DNA of 25,298 nt from Actinomycetes bacterium. GTDB taxonomy: Bacteria > Actinomycetota > Acidimicrobiia > Acidimicrobiales > Microtrichaceae. The number at the start of each line of letters is the position of its first letter. Position 1 is the first letter of the stretch. The translations under genes and the position numbers were made by a program. The notes under the pieces were generated by a model, which was not told where the DNA came from, made no database searches, and was given only the letters and a program-made list of their open reading frames with translations. The stretch is taken from NCBI GenBank assembly GCA_023437745.1, contig JAEZFI010000110.1, forward strand, positions 1 to 25,298, read 5' to 3'. Below are positions 1 through 7,376 of the stretch, piece after piece.

Positions 1-37
1 GGGGGGGCGGCGGCGCGGGGGGGGGGGGGGCCCCGCC
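1..37. other. Low-complexity G-rich contig terminus
   Basis: The first 37 bases are almost only G and C, with a 14-base G run at 17-30. Coding sequence that matches a protein family is readable only from about position 38. This looks like an assembly or sequencing artefact at a contig end rather than native sequence. Confidence 0.7.
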
Positions 38-625
38 GTCGAGGACTTCTCGGGGCTCGGCCGACTCGAGGTGGTGCAGACGAACGGCCACCTCGTGCGC
101 CCGAACGACCCGTTGATGACGGGGGGACCGTTCTTCGAGCAGTACCGGACCGATCCGATGCGCTACTGGGTTCCGCACGAGGACGGCTACGTCGATGCGG
201 CGCCACGGGTGGGCCTCACCGACCAGGGGCAGGGGAGGGCGCTGATCCCGTTCGACTACGACGGGGACGGCGACCTCGACCTGCTCATCACGCGCGCCGG
301 CGAGTCGCCGCTGCTCTACCGCAACGACCGGCCTGCTGATCGGGGCTGGCTCACCGTCCGCCTGGAGGACCGACTGCACCCCGGCAACCGTCGGGGTCTC
401 GGAGCACGGATCGTCGTGACGACGAAGCAGGGAACGCGGCCCGTCGTCGCGGTCGTCACCGACAGCGGCTCGTACGAGTCGCAGAAGCCGCCCGAGGTCC
501 ACGTGGGCCTCGGTCCGGCGGCGGGTGCCGTGGCGCTGGTGGAGGTGTGGTGGCCCGGTGCGAGCGTCCCGCAGGAGCTGCGGGACGTGGCGCCGAACCA
601 GGTGCTCACCGTCGTTCGGGGATGA
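2..625 (+). CDS. FG-GAP/ASPIC-UnbV repeat protein, 3' fragment
   Basis: This is the C-terminal part of a secreted CRTAC1-type beta-propeller protein; the 5' end lies beyond the window. The frame is open to base 2, but the first ~12 codons fall in the poly-G end and are unreliable. Reading from base 38, a stretch ending VVQTNGHL matches the last propeller blades of this family, where a DxDxDGxxDL-like turn is followed by NGH. A clear calcium-binding-type loop follows (DYDGDGDLDLLI, bases ~258-293). The last ~90 residues match an ASPIC/UnbV domain: WLTVRLEDR, GARIVV, GSYESQKPPEVHVGLG, VEVWWPGA and NQVLTV. Such proteins are normally exported and are often adhesion-like or of unknown function; UnbV was named from enediyne gene clusters. 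No polyketide synthase is visible, so an enediyne role is not supported. It ends in TGA 69 bp before the next gene. Confidence 0.85.
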   Translation, partial: GGRRRGGGGGPAVEDFSGLGRLEVVQTNGHLVRPNDPLMTGGPFFEQYRTDPMRYWVPHEDGYVDAAPRVGLTDQGQGRALIPFDYDGDGDLDLLITRAGESPLLYRNDRPADRGWLTVRLEDRLHPGNRRGLGARIVVTTKQGTRPVVAVVTDSGSYESQKPPEVHVGLGPAAGAVALVEVWWPGASVPQELRDVAPNQVLTVVRG

Positions 626-645
626 GCCGCGCTCCGGGCCGCGTA

Positions 646-659
646 GGGGTCCGGACCCC
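646..659. repeat. 14-bp perfect palindrome upstream of lipoprotein gene
   Basis: GGGGTCCGGACCCC reads the same on both strands. It lies 20 bp after the stop of the UnbV-like gene, at the place where a -35 element for the TATCGT hexamer (669-674) would sit. It could be an operator or part of a terminator; nothing decides between these. Confidence 0.35.
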
Positions 660-668
660 CGCAACAAG

Positions 669-674
669 TATCGT
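669..674 (+). promoter_or_regulatory. Putative -10 element (TATCGT) for lipoprotein pair
   Basis: TATCGT matches the actinobacterial TANNNT -10 pattern, 19 bp before the ATG at 694. A GAGGAG ribosome binding site lies between at 683-688. No good -35 is visible. Confidence 0.35.
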
Positions 675-693
675 CGTGCGCCGAGGAGATCAG

Positions 694-1443
694 ATGAAGG
701 GGTGCGAGTTGAACCGGTGGAAGCTCTTGTGCGGTCTGGGCGTGGTGCTGACCCTCCTCGCCGGTTGCAGTGACGACGACCCCTCCGATGGCGACGGCGC
801 GGCCGCGACGACGACTTCACTCCCCGAGGCGTGTCAGGGGCTCGACTCCAGTGGGTCGACGACCTCGATCCCCGACCAGTGCGCTGATGCGATCTACTCC
901 CAGTCGCTGGACGACAACGGCTCGAAAGAGGTCAAGGAGCTGACCGAGGAGCAGCGCATCGGGTTCGGCCGGGGGATCTGCGCCTACGCGAAGGCACTGG
1001 CGCTGGACCCGACGCAGGCGCCGACCTACTCGGACCTCATCGAATCGAACGCGAAGTCCTGGGGTGTGAGCAAGGACGCCGTCGAGGAGATCATCGACAC
1101 GGCAGGTCAGCTCTGCCCCGCCGACCTCGTGACGGTGCTGGACCTCCGGAAGGACGTCGACGCCACGCGGGTCGACCTGAGCGTCGGCGGCACCGGAACG
1201 GCCACCGTCAACTACACGCTGCCGGACGGCACGACGCACGAAGAGCAGATCACGCCGGTGTGGGAGCGCTCCCTGACGTTGCGGGACCCGATCGACGTGC
1301 AGGTCGTCGCCCGCGCCGACGGGGACGGCAAGGTGACCTGCTCGATCGCCGTCGGCGAGAAGAAGCTGCAGGCCAAGGACGACGCGAGCAATGAGGTCAC
1401 CTGCGCGGCGACCGCCGACGAGATCCGGTCGGCGAGTCGATGA
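694..1443 (+). CDS. Lipoprotein with DUF732-like and MmpS-like regions
   Basis: A 249-residue predicted lipoprotein. The N-terminus is a short charged segment, a hydrophobic stretch and the lipobox LLAGC, with Cys25 as the lipidation site, so the product should be anchored on the outer face of the membrane. After an acidic and Thr-rich spacer, residues ~85-150 contain a helical region with a cysteine and a later CP pair, resembling DUF732. The last ~85 residues (GTGTATVNYTLPDG, then a beta-rich segment with two Cys) resemble the MmpS-type domain of actinobacterial surface proteins. ATG 694 is chosen because GAGGAG lies 5 nt upstream; a TTG at 709 is the alternative. It overlaps the next gene by 4 nt (ATGA at 1440), so the two are probably co-translated. 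Domain matches are by eye and the function is unknown. Confidence 0.8.
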   Translation: MKGCELNRWKLLCGLGVVLTLLAGCSDDDPSDGDGAAATTTSLPEACQGLDSSGSTTSIPDQCADAIYSQSLDDNGSKEVKELTEEQRIGFGRGICAYAKALALDPTQAPTYSDLIESNAKSWGVSKDAVEEIIDTAGQLCPADLVTVLDLRKDVDATRVDLSVGGTGTATVNYTLPDGTTHEEQITPVWERSLTLRDPIDVQVVARADGDGKVTCSIAVGEKKLQAKDDASNEVTCAATADEIRSASR

Positions 1444-2027
1444 AGTTCGCGCGCATCCGGCGTCGCGCGTCCGCGACGCCGACGCTGCGTCGCACCTGGA
1501 TGATCCCGGTGGCAGTGCTCGCGGTCGTCGGCCTGTCCGCCGGCTGCGGGGGCGATGACGAGAAGGGCGACGGTGAGGCGGCCACGACCACGGAGGCGAC
1601 GGTCGGGACCACGGCCCCCGCGTTCTCCGGCCAGGCCGACTCCCGCTACTGCGAGCTGTCCCGCGAGCTCCGGCGGTCGCTGACCGCCCCCAGCGCCGCC
1701 GTCCTCGAGCAGTTCTACGCCGACCTCGACACGTTCAGCGTCGAGCTGCTGAAGGAAGCGCCGAGCGTCATCAAGGCCGACATCGAGACCTTCCTTGAGG
1801 GGTTCCGGGCCATGCAGCCGGCGCTCGAGAAGGTGGACTACGACTTCGAGCAGCTCGACACCTCCAAGGTGCCGGCACTCAACAGCGCAGAGTTCCCGAC
1901 CGCCGGCAACCGCATGATCGAGTTCGACCGGCAGGTGTGCGATCCGACGGCCGAGACACCGGAGTCCGAGTCGCCGGCGCCTCCGTCGACGCAACCCGAG
2001 ACGACGGTCGAAGGCGACGACTCGTAG
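1440..2027 (+). CDS. Hypothetical lipoprotein
   Basis: A 195-residue predicted lipoprotein. A basic N-terminus (FARIRRRAS) is followed by a hydrophobic segment and the lipobox LSAGC, with Cys36 as the likely lipidated residue. An acidic and Thr-rich spacer leads into a mostly helical region containing SRYCELSRELRRSL and FLEGFRAMQPALEKVDYDF, and a second Cys near the end (RQVCDPTAE). The tail is rich in Pro, Thr, Ser and Glu. The ATG overlaps the stop of the preceding lipoprotein gene (ATGA), which implies translational coupling and probably a shared job at the cell surface. I recognise no family. It ends 13 bp before the convergent stop of the membrane protein on the other strand. Confidence 0.75.
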   Translation: MKFARIRRRASATPTLRRTWMIPVAVLAVVGLSAGCGGDDEKGDGEAATTTEATVGTTAPAFSGQADSRYCELSRELRRSLTAPSAAVLEQFYADLDTFSVELLKEAPSVIKADIETFLEGFRAMQPALEKVDYDFEQLDTSKVPALNSAEFPTAGNRMIEFDRQVCDPTAETPESESPAPPSTQPETTVEGDDS

Positions 2028-2040
2028 GCCCGTCGCGCGG

Positions 2041-3786
2041 TCATCCGGCAGCGCGGCTCCCGCCGAGTCGAAGGACGAGGAAGCGCCCGTCCTCGCTCCG
2101 TGTCGAATCCAGCGTGTCCCACCCCAACTCGTCCAGTGTGCGCCGTGCCAGGGTCTCCAGGTGCTCCCTCGTCGCGTTGGTGACGACCACGACCTCGTCG
2201 TAGCCCTCGGCGTGCGCTGCCTCGAGGAGGCGGGGGAGCCCCCCGAGCCCGCGTGTCGTCAACACGTCGGCGCCTCGCGAGATCTCACGCCAGAACGTGC
2301 GGGAGAACCCCGAGACCTCGAGCGGGCTGGAGAGGATGAGCGGCTTCCCGTCGCGCGGCGACCGCGCCGCCACCTGCATCGTCGTTGCGACGGCGTTCTC
2401 GCTGAGTGACCGGGCTTCGGCGTTGGTGCGGAGCGCCAGCGCCGAGAGGGATCCGGTCAGGACGAGTGCGGAGGCTGCGGCGACGACGAAGCCCTGGCGG
2501 GGGAGGACGTCGCGGCTCCGCTGCAGGCCCACGAGGCAGAGCGGGATCATCGCGGGCAGGAGCACGTGGTAGAAGCGGCCGCCCCACTGATTGACGCCGC
2601 CTTCGCCGTAGGACGTGGCGGCGATGAGGATCACACCCAGCACCGACACCGCCGCGAGGCGAGCGGCGTGCGGCGACCGCAGGGCTCGCCCGGGGAGGAG
2701 GATCAGCCCCGCCACGAGCAGAGGGAAGGCCGGCACGAGCCCGCTGACCAGGGCGAGGCCTTCCGCATGCCGGGCGACGGCGGCGAGCGCCGCGATCCCG
2801 AACGCCACGACGGGGAGCAGCGGGAGCGTCGGCTTGAGGCGCAGCGCGATCGCGGCCAGCGGGACGGCGAGCAGGATGATCACCATCGCGGTGCTCGGCG
2901 TGGCGAGTGCTCCGGTCCAGGGGCGAACGAGGTCGTTCCACGCAGCGGTGAGGAGGTTCGAACGCCGGTCGATGGCGGTGTTCCCCATGGCCGGCGCGTC
3001 GACGATCGACCGGTACCACCACCGGTCGACGAGGAACCCGAGGCCCCCGGCCGCCAGGATGCCCGCCCCCACCAGCGCCGTCGGCCAGGCGACGGAGGGC
3101 CTCGGGCGGACGCGGAGCGCCGACAGCCCGAGCACACCTCCGACGACTCCCACGAGCAGCGTCCCCTCGGTCCGGAGCATGGCAAGGACGAGCGCTGCCG
3201 GCGCGGCGACGGCGAGCGCCCACCAGCGCTGGTCGTCGAGCACCCACGCCACGGCCAGCAGGAGGAGACCTGCGCATCCGGCCGCGGCGGCGTGACCCAC
3301 GACCCAGTACGCGTCGAACAGCAGGGGGCTGCCGAGACCTGTGAGCCACAGCGCCGGGATCGCGAGCCGCCTGTCGAGCCGACCGGCCTGGAGCGCGCAG
3401 GTCATCGCTGCCAGCCACGTTCCGGCGACCGAGACGAGGATCAGGCCCGTCGTCCCCGCCAGCGAGTAGGCGACGCCCAGGATGGTGGGAGCGAGCGGGT
3501 GCCGCGCGTAGGGGATGTGACGGTCCCCCTCGACCGTGGCGCCGGTGAGTCCGTCCGCTGCGCCCGTCGGGTCCACCGCCGGGGCCGGACGAGCTGACGA
3601 CCAGTCGCCGTGGCTCAGGTTGACGGCCTGGGCGCTGTAGATCCCCTCGTCGGGTGAGGCGACGAAGCCGTCGTCGAAGAGGGGCAGCAGGACGAGCAGG
3701 AGCGCCGCCAGTGCCACCCCGTGGAGCGCCAGACGACGTGCCGTCGAACGTCGAGCATCGCCGGTCTCCGTGAGCGGACGTGTCAA
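2041..3786 (-). CDS. Polytopic membrane protein, GT-C glycosyltransferase-like
   Basis: A 581-residue integral membrane protein with about a dozen hydrophobic segments. It has the layout of GT-C superfamily enzymes, which use polyprenyl-phosphate sugars on the outer face of the membrane. After the first membrane segment comes an acidic motif, PDEGIY (Asp46-Glu47), where GT-C enzymes keep their catalytic acidic residue. A further loop contains YARHPLAPTILG. The C-terminal ~120 residues form a soluble domain ending near FLVLRLGG. The start is a TTG, supported by a strong Shine-Dalgarno run AGGAGGGGAG just upstream (bases 3791-3800 read on the minus strand). It diverges from the ExoA-like gene and probably belongs to the same surface-polysaccharide locus. 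A polymerase role cannot be excluded, since no separate Wzy is seen. Confidence 0.7.
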   Translation of the reverse strand: MTRPLTETGDARRSTARRLALHGVALAALLLVLLPLFDDGFVASPDEGIYSAQAVNLSHGDWSSARPAPAVDPTGAADGLTGATVEGDRHIPYARHPLAPTILGVAYSLAGTTGLILVSVAGTWLAAMTCALQAGRLDRRLAIPALWLTGLGSPLLFDAYWVVGHAAAAGCAGLLLLAVAWVLDDQRWWALAVAAPAALVLAMLRTEGTLLVGVVGGVLGLSALRVRPRPSVAWPTALVGAGILAAGGLGFLVDRWWYRSIVDAPAMGNTAIDRRSNLLTAAWNDLVRPWTGALATPSTAMVIILLAVPLAAIALRLKPTLPLLPVVAFGIAALAAVARHAEGLALVSGLVPAFPLLVAGLILLPGRALRSPHAARLAAVSVLGVILIAATSYGEGGVNQWGGRFYHVLLPAMIPLCLVGLQRSRDVLPRQGFVVAAASALVLTGSLSALALRTNAEARSLSENAVATTMQVAARSPRDGKPLILSSPLEVSGFSRTFWREISRGADVLTTRGLGGLPRLLEAAHAEGYDEVVVVTNATREHLETLARRTLDELGWDTLDSTRSEDGRFLVLRLGGSRAAG

Positions 3787-3790
3787 CGAG

Positions 3791-3800
3791 CTCCCCTCCT
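3791..3800 (-). promoter_or_regulatory. Strong ribosome binding site deciding a TTG start
   Basis: On the minus strand this reads AGGAGGGGAG and lies 4 nt before the TTG at 3786-3784. It is among the best anti-16S matches in the window and is the main reason for accepting a TTG start for the membrane protein. Confidence 0.6.
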
Positions 3801-3921
3801 ACGGCCCGACGTCACGCCGCTCGGCCCCGCACAATGTTGCACAGGGAGGGCTCGACCTGGAGCCTCGATGCCAGTCGAGCACCACCGCTCGCGCACGCAG
3901 TGAGCTGCGCCGGTCGGCCGT

Positions 3922-3927
3922 TATGCT
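3922..3927 (+). promoter_or_regulatory. Putative -10 element (TATGCT) of polysaccharide operon
   Basis: TATGCT lies 9 nt before the GTG at 3937. Transcription from it would start at or a few bases before the codon, giving a leaderless or near-leaderless mRNA; no Shine-Dalgarno sequence is present between them. No clear -35 is visible. Confidence 0.4.
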
Positions 3928-3936
3928 TCCCGTCGA

Positions 3937-4893
3937 GTGGAACCCGACGTCAGAGCGCGACCCTCTGTCGCCGTGATCATCCCGACCTACCAGGAGGCGG
4001 ACGCGATCGACGCCTGCCTCGAGGCCGTCGAGCGGCAGACGTTCGCCGTGGACCAGGTCTTCGTGGTGGACGGGGGATCGACCGACGGGACGCGTGCATT
4101 GGCAGCAGGACACCGTGGCGTCACCGTGATCGAGAACCCCCGCCGGATGCAGTCGGCTGCGCTGAACCTCGGCCTCAATGCCGCTGCGGCCGACGTGATC
4201 GTGCGGGTGGACGGCCACTGCACCATCGCGGACGACTACGTCGAGCGGTGCGTCGCAGCGCTCGACGAGACCGGCGCGGCCGTCGTCGGCGGTGCCATGA
4301 CACCGGTGGTCGCCGGGCAGGTCCAGGAGGGCATCGCTGCGGCGATGGCGTCGAGGTTCGGCGCCGGGCCGGCCCGCTTCCACGTGGGTGGCCGAGCGGG
4401 CTGGGTCGACACCGTCTACCTGGGTGCCTACCGGCGAGAGGATGCCCTGGCGGTGGGTGGCTACGCCGAGGACGTCGGGGTGAACGAGGATGCGGAGTTC
4501 GCCCACCGCATGGGTCGGCTCGGCGGCGTGTGGTTCGACCCGTCGATCCGCTCGGAGTACACGCCGAGGGACTCGCTCCGGGCCGTGGGGCGGCAGTTCT
4601 ACCGCTACGGCCGTTCACGGGCGCGCACTGCGCTGCGACATCCCGGTTCTGTGAAGCCCCGCCAGCTCGTCGCCCCTGCCGTCGTCGTGGGCTTGATGTC
4701 GCCGTGGCGTCGTTCGGTCGCCGGCGTCTACGCGGCGTCGCTGCTCGGCGCTGCCGCCGTGGACGGTCGGCAACTGGGACCGCTCGGTGCCGGTGTCTAC
4801 GCGGCCACCCTCCCGGTGATGCACCTCACCTGGGGTGCCGGTTTCCTCATCGGGCTCCTTCGTCCCTTCCCGGCGCCGGTCATCGACTCGTGA
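3937..4893 (+). CDS. ExoA-like family 2 glycosyltransferase
   Basis: A 318-residue GT-A fold glycosyltransferase that should transfer a sugar from a nucleotide donor to a lipid-linked acceptor at the inner face of the membrane. The nucleotide-binding start VAVIIPTYQEADAI is followed by VVDGGSTDGT (Asp45). The metal site reads VRVDGHC (Asp92), and the catalytic-base region is NEDAEFAHR (Glu184-Asp185). The combination NPRRMQSAALNLGLN, VRVDGHC, VDTVYLGAYRRE and QFYRYGRSRART is the pattern of the succinoglycan ExoA subfamily. The C-terminal ~100 residues carry hydrophobic segments, as in ExoA. The start is GTG, with a TATGCT hexamer just upstream. It overlaps the next gene by 4 nt (GTGA at 4890). 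Donor and linkage cannot be predicted. Confidence 0.88.
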   Translation: MEPDVRARPSVAVIIPTYQEADAIDACLEAVERQTFAVDQVFVVDGGSTDGTRALAAGHRGVTVIENPRRMQSAALNLGLNAAAADVIVRVDGHCTIADDYVERCVAALDETGAAVVGGAMTPVVAGQVQEGIAAAMASRFGAGPARFHVGGRAGWVDTVYLGAYRREDALAVGGYAEDVGVNEDAEFAHRMGRLGGVWFDPSIRSEYTPRDSLRAVGRQFYRYGRSRARTALRHPGSVKPRQLVAPAVVVGLMSPWRRSVAGVYAASLLGAAAVDGRQLGPLGAGVYAATLPVMHLTWGAGFLIGLLRPFPAPVIDS

Positions 4894-5777
4894 CACCCAC
4901 GATCTCGGTGGTGCTGCCCACCTACAACCGAGCCGATCGCCTCCGCACGCTCCTGACCGGGCTGCGGGACCGCTTGGAGAGCGAGGACGTCGAGTGGATC
5001 GTCGTCGACGACGGCTCGACGGACGACACGAGACGGCTGCTCGACGGCACCGAAGGAGTGCGCGCCCTGCATCAGGCCAACGCCGGTCCGGCCGCAGCGC
5101 GCAACGCCGGTCTGGCCGCCGCTGCCGGCGAGTTCGTGGCGTTCATCGACGACGACTGCACCCCCGCAGCGGACTGGCCGCTCGGCCTTCTGCTGGCGTT
5201 CGACCAGTCCGACGTCGGCGGCGTGGGCGGACCCATCGTGCCGTCGGGAGAGTCGGCGCTGGACTCGTTCGTGCAGGTCGAACGCTTGGTCGACCACGGA
5301 CGGGACGTCGAGGACGGGGTCGACTACCTGATCACCGCCAACGCGATGTTCCGGCGCGCCGTCCTGCGCGACGTCGGGGGCTTCGACGAGGGGTTCCGGG
5401 CTCCGGCCGGCGAGGACGTCGATCTGTCGTGGCGCGTCAGGGACGCGGGATGGCGCCTGACGCGGGGCACCGCCCAGGTGGTGCACGACCATCGCACACC
5501 CGTCGGCGAGATCATGAGGACCTACACGAAGCACGGCCGGGCGCGGGTGCTCCTCGATCAGCGGCACCCGGGACGGGCGTTGGGTGGCGGCTCGGCGGTC
5601 CGGGCGGTCGCGCCGTCGCTGTTCGTCGAGCGGTGGCGGACCTATCACGAGCGAGGTCATTCGGCGATCACGGCGGCGTCGCTGACGTGCCTCCGTGTCG
5701 CCGGGTTGGGTGCGTACTGGTGGGGGATGCAGCGCGCGGTGCGATCGTCGAGGGAGAGGGCGCCGGCCTCGGCGTGA
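4890..5777 (+). CDS. Family 2 glycosyltransferase
   Basis: A 295-residue GT2 enzyme that starts at a GTG overlapping the stop of the ExoA-like gene (GTGA); the same frame is open far upstream, so the overlap decides the start. Motifs appear in order: ISVVLPTYNRADRL near the N-terminus, VVDDGSTDDT (Asp40-Asp41), the acceptor-side NAGPAAARNAGL, the metal-binding FIDDDC (Asp86-88) and PAGEDVDLSWR with the catalytic acidic pair. The C-terminus has RTYTKHGRARVLLD, analogous to the QxxRYG region of its neighbour, and a weakly hydrophobic tail. The role is inferred as adding one sugar of a cell-surface polysaccharide repeat unit. The gene is followed by an 120-bp gap before the flippase, with a possible new promoter. 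Confidence 0.88.
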   Translation: MTPTISVVLPTYNRADRLRTLLTGLRDRLESEDVEWIVVDDGSTDDTRRLLDGTEGVRALHQANAGPAAARNAGLAAAAGEFVAFIDDDCTPAADWPLGLLLAFDQSDVGGVGGPIVPSGESALDSFVQVERLVDHGRDVEDGVDYLITANAMFRRAVLRDVGGFDEGFRAPAGEDVDLSWRVRDAGWRLTRGTAQVVHDHRTPVGEIMRTYTKHGRARVLLDQRHPGRALGGGSAVRAVAPSLFVERWRTYHERGHSAITAASLTCLRVAGLGAYWWGMQRAVRSSRERAPASA

Positions 5778-5803
5778 GCCCTGGGGTGCTGGATCGCCAC
5801 GGC

Positions 5804-5809
5804 TAGGTT
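5804..5809 (+). promoter_or_regulatory. Putative -10 element (TAGGTT) before flippase
   Basis: TAGGTT ends 6 nt before an ATG at 5816 that opens a 20-codon frame. Transcription would begin at about that ATG. It would let the flippase and downstream genes be expressed separately from the two upstream glycosyltransferases. Confidence 0.35.
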
Positions 5810-5815
5810 TCGTGC

Positions 5816-5878
5816 ATGCTTCGCCGACGCGATGTGCGAGACCACTGGCGATCCATGACCAGTGGCCGCTGCCGATGA
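5816..5878 (+). CDS. Possible 20-residue leader peptide
   Basis: A short frame, ATG to TGA, encoding a peptide with seven Arg among 20 residues (MLRRRDVRDHWRSMTSGRCR). It begins directly after a -10-like hexamer. Its stop overlaps an ATG at 5875 (ATGA) that opens a 7-codon frame (MSVATVR), whose TGA in turn overlaps the ATG of the flippase at 5898 (TGATG). The chain of overlaps and the lack of a Shine-Dalgarno sequence before the flippase suggest coupled translation. Chance occurrence in GC-rich DNA is quite possible. Confidence 0.25.
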   Translation: MLRRRDVRDHWRSMTSGRCR

Positions 5879-5897
5879 GCGTCGCGACCGTTCGCTG

Positions 5898-7376
5898 ATG
5901 GAGGAAGCAGGACCGACCTCGGTCCCCGGTTCGCTCGGGCAACGGGCGATCATCGGTGTGGGCTGGACGGGCTTCACCCAGGCCGTCCGCGGCGGCGGGC
6001 AGATGGTCCTGCAGATCGGCCTCGCCCGGGTGCTCGCACCGCACGAGTTCGGGATCGTCGCGCAGGCCGCCGTGCTCACGGGGTTCGCGGCGCTCATCGC
6101 CGAGTTCGGGGTGGAGTCGGCGATCGCGCAGGCCCAGGACCTGTCCGACCGGAGTCAGAACGCGGTGTTCTGGCTGGTGCTCCTGATCTCCTCGGGCTTG
6201 ACGGCAGTGGTCATCGCGTCGTCGTCGGCGATCGCCGGGTTCTTCGGGGAGCTCGACCTTCGCACCGTGGTGATCCTGCTCGCTGCGGCGTTCCCGTTGC
6301 AGGGGCTGACGGCGGTGCTCCGCGGTGTGCTGGCTCGGCGGCTGGTCTTCCGAGCGCTCGCTGTGATCGATGCAACGTCGTTCGTGATCAGCGCCGTGGT
6401 CGTCGTGCTGCTCGCCCTGGGCGGCGCTGGTGCCACCAGCCTCGCCGCGCAGCCCTTGGCCGCGGGCCTCGTCGCACTTCCGTGCTATCTCGTCGCAACC
6501 CGGTGGCGACCTCGTCGGGCAGCGATCGCGGCGGCACGACCGCTCCTCCATCCGATGGCCGGGCTCGTCGGGTTCAACTCGGTGAACTACTGGGCCCGAA
6601 GTGCGGACAACCTGCTCGTCGGGCGAGTCCTCGGCGCGGTCAGCCTCGGCTTCTACAGCCGGGCCTACCTGATCGCGGTGGTGCCCATCGCTCAGATCTC
6701 GTGGATCTCGGCGAAGGTCATGGTGCCGGTCCTGGCGCGGCTCCGGCACGATGCTCCGAGGTTCCGGGCGAGCTACCTGCGGGCCGTCCGGTTGCTGGCG
6801 TTCCTGCAGATGCCGTTGCTCTTCTGGCTGTACGTGAACGCCAAGGAGGTGATCCTCGTCCTCTTGGGCAACGAGTGGGTGGAGATCGCAGGAACCTTGC
6901 GCTGGTTGTGCCTCGCGGGGGTGGCGCAGGCCGTGCTGGTGTCGGCCGGGTGGATCTACATCGCGATGGGGCGCACGACCGCCATGTGGTGGTGGGGCCT
7001 GGCCAGCACCGCCGTGATGGTCGGAGGTTTCTACCTCGGCGTCCGCGCCGGCAGCACGGAAGCCGTCGCAGGGGCGTACGCCGGGTCGTTGCTGATCCTG
7101 GCGTACCCGTGCCTCCGCATCCCCTTCTCGTTCCTGGGACTCGGCGTGGCGGAGCTGCTCCGTTCGGTGGTCCCGCTCGCTCTCGTCGCGGCCGGGATGT
7201 CGGTGGCGGTCCGGGCCGGCTGGAACCTGCTCGACATCGGCAACGCCTGGGCGACACTGCTGGTGGGTGGCCCGCTGTTCCTGGCCGGCTACGTCCTCGT
7301 GTGCCGCGTCGCCGGTCTGAAGGGATGGGACGACGCGCGCGTCGCCGTCGAGATGGTCAGGGGGCGTGAACGGTGA
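5898..7376 (+). CDS. Wzx-type polysaccharide flippase (MOP superfamily)
   Basis: A 492-residue membrane protein with about 12-14 hydrophobic segments. It should flip undecaprenyl-linked oligosaccharide units from the cytoplasmic to the outer face. The N-terminus (GVGWTGFTQAVRGGGQMVLQIGLARVLAPHEFG) has the typical start of the WzxC/TuaB-like branch: an amphipathic entry helix followed by LxPxExG. A second signature is in the middle, FNSVNYWARSADNLLVGRVLG followed by LGFYSRAYLI, where the DN-LL-GR-LG pattern is diagnostic of this branch. ATG 5898 is preferred, although an in-frame GTG at 5862 exists; neither has a good ribosome binding site. It overlaps the next gene by 4 nt (GTGA at 7373). It sits among glycosyltransferase genes, which supports a Wzx-dependent pathway. 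Confidence 0.87.
   Translation: MEEAGPTSVPGSLGQRAIIGVGWTGFTQAVRGGGQMVLQIGLARVLAPHEFGIVAQAAVLTGFAALIAEFGVESAIAQAQDLSDRSQNAVFWLVLLISSGLTAVVIASSSAIAGFFGELDLRTVVILLAAAFPLQGLTAVLRGVLARRLVFRALAVIDATSFVISAVVVVLLALGGAGATSLAAQPLAAGLVALPCYLVATRWRPRRAAIAAARPLLHPMAGLVGFNSVNYWARSADNLLVGRVLGAVSLGFYSRAYLIAVVPIAQISWISAKVMVPVLARLRHDAPRFRASYLRAVRLLAFLQMPLLFWLYVNAKEVILVLLGNEWVEIAGTLRWLCLAGVAQAVLVSAGWIYIAMGRTTAMWWWGLASTAVMVGGFYLGVRAGSTEAVAGAYAGSLLILAYPCLRIPFSFLGLGVAELLRSVVPLALVAAGMSVAVRAGWNLLDIGNAWATLLVGGPLFLAGYVLVCRVAGLKGWDDARVAVEMVRGRER

Noticed and set aside
4797..6749. 650-codon minus-strand frame across the glycosyltransferase and flippase genes
   Set aside because: The product is His/Arg/Asp-rich without motifs, and the plus strand holds genes with clear signatures.
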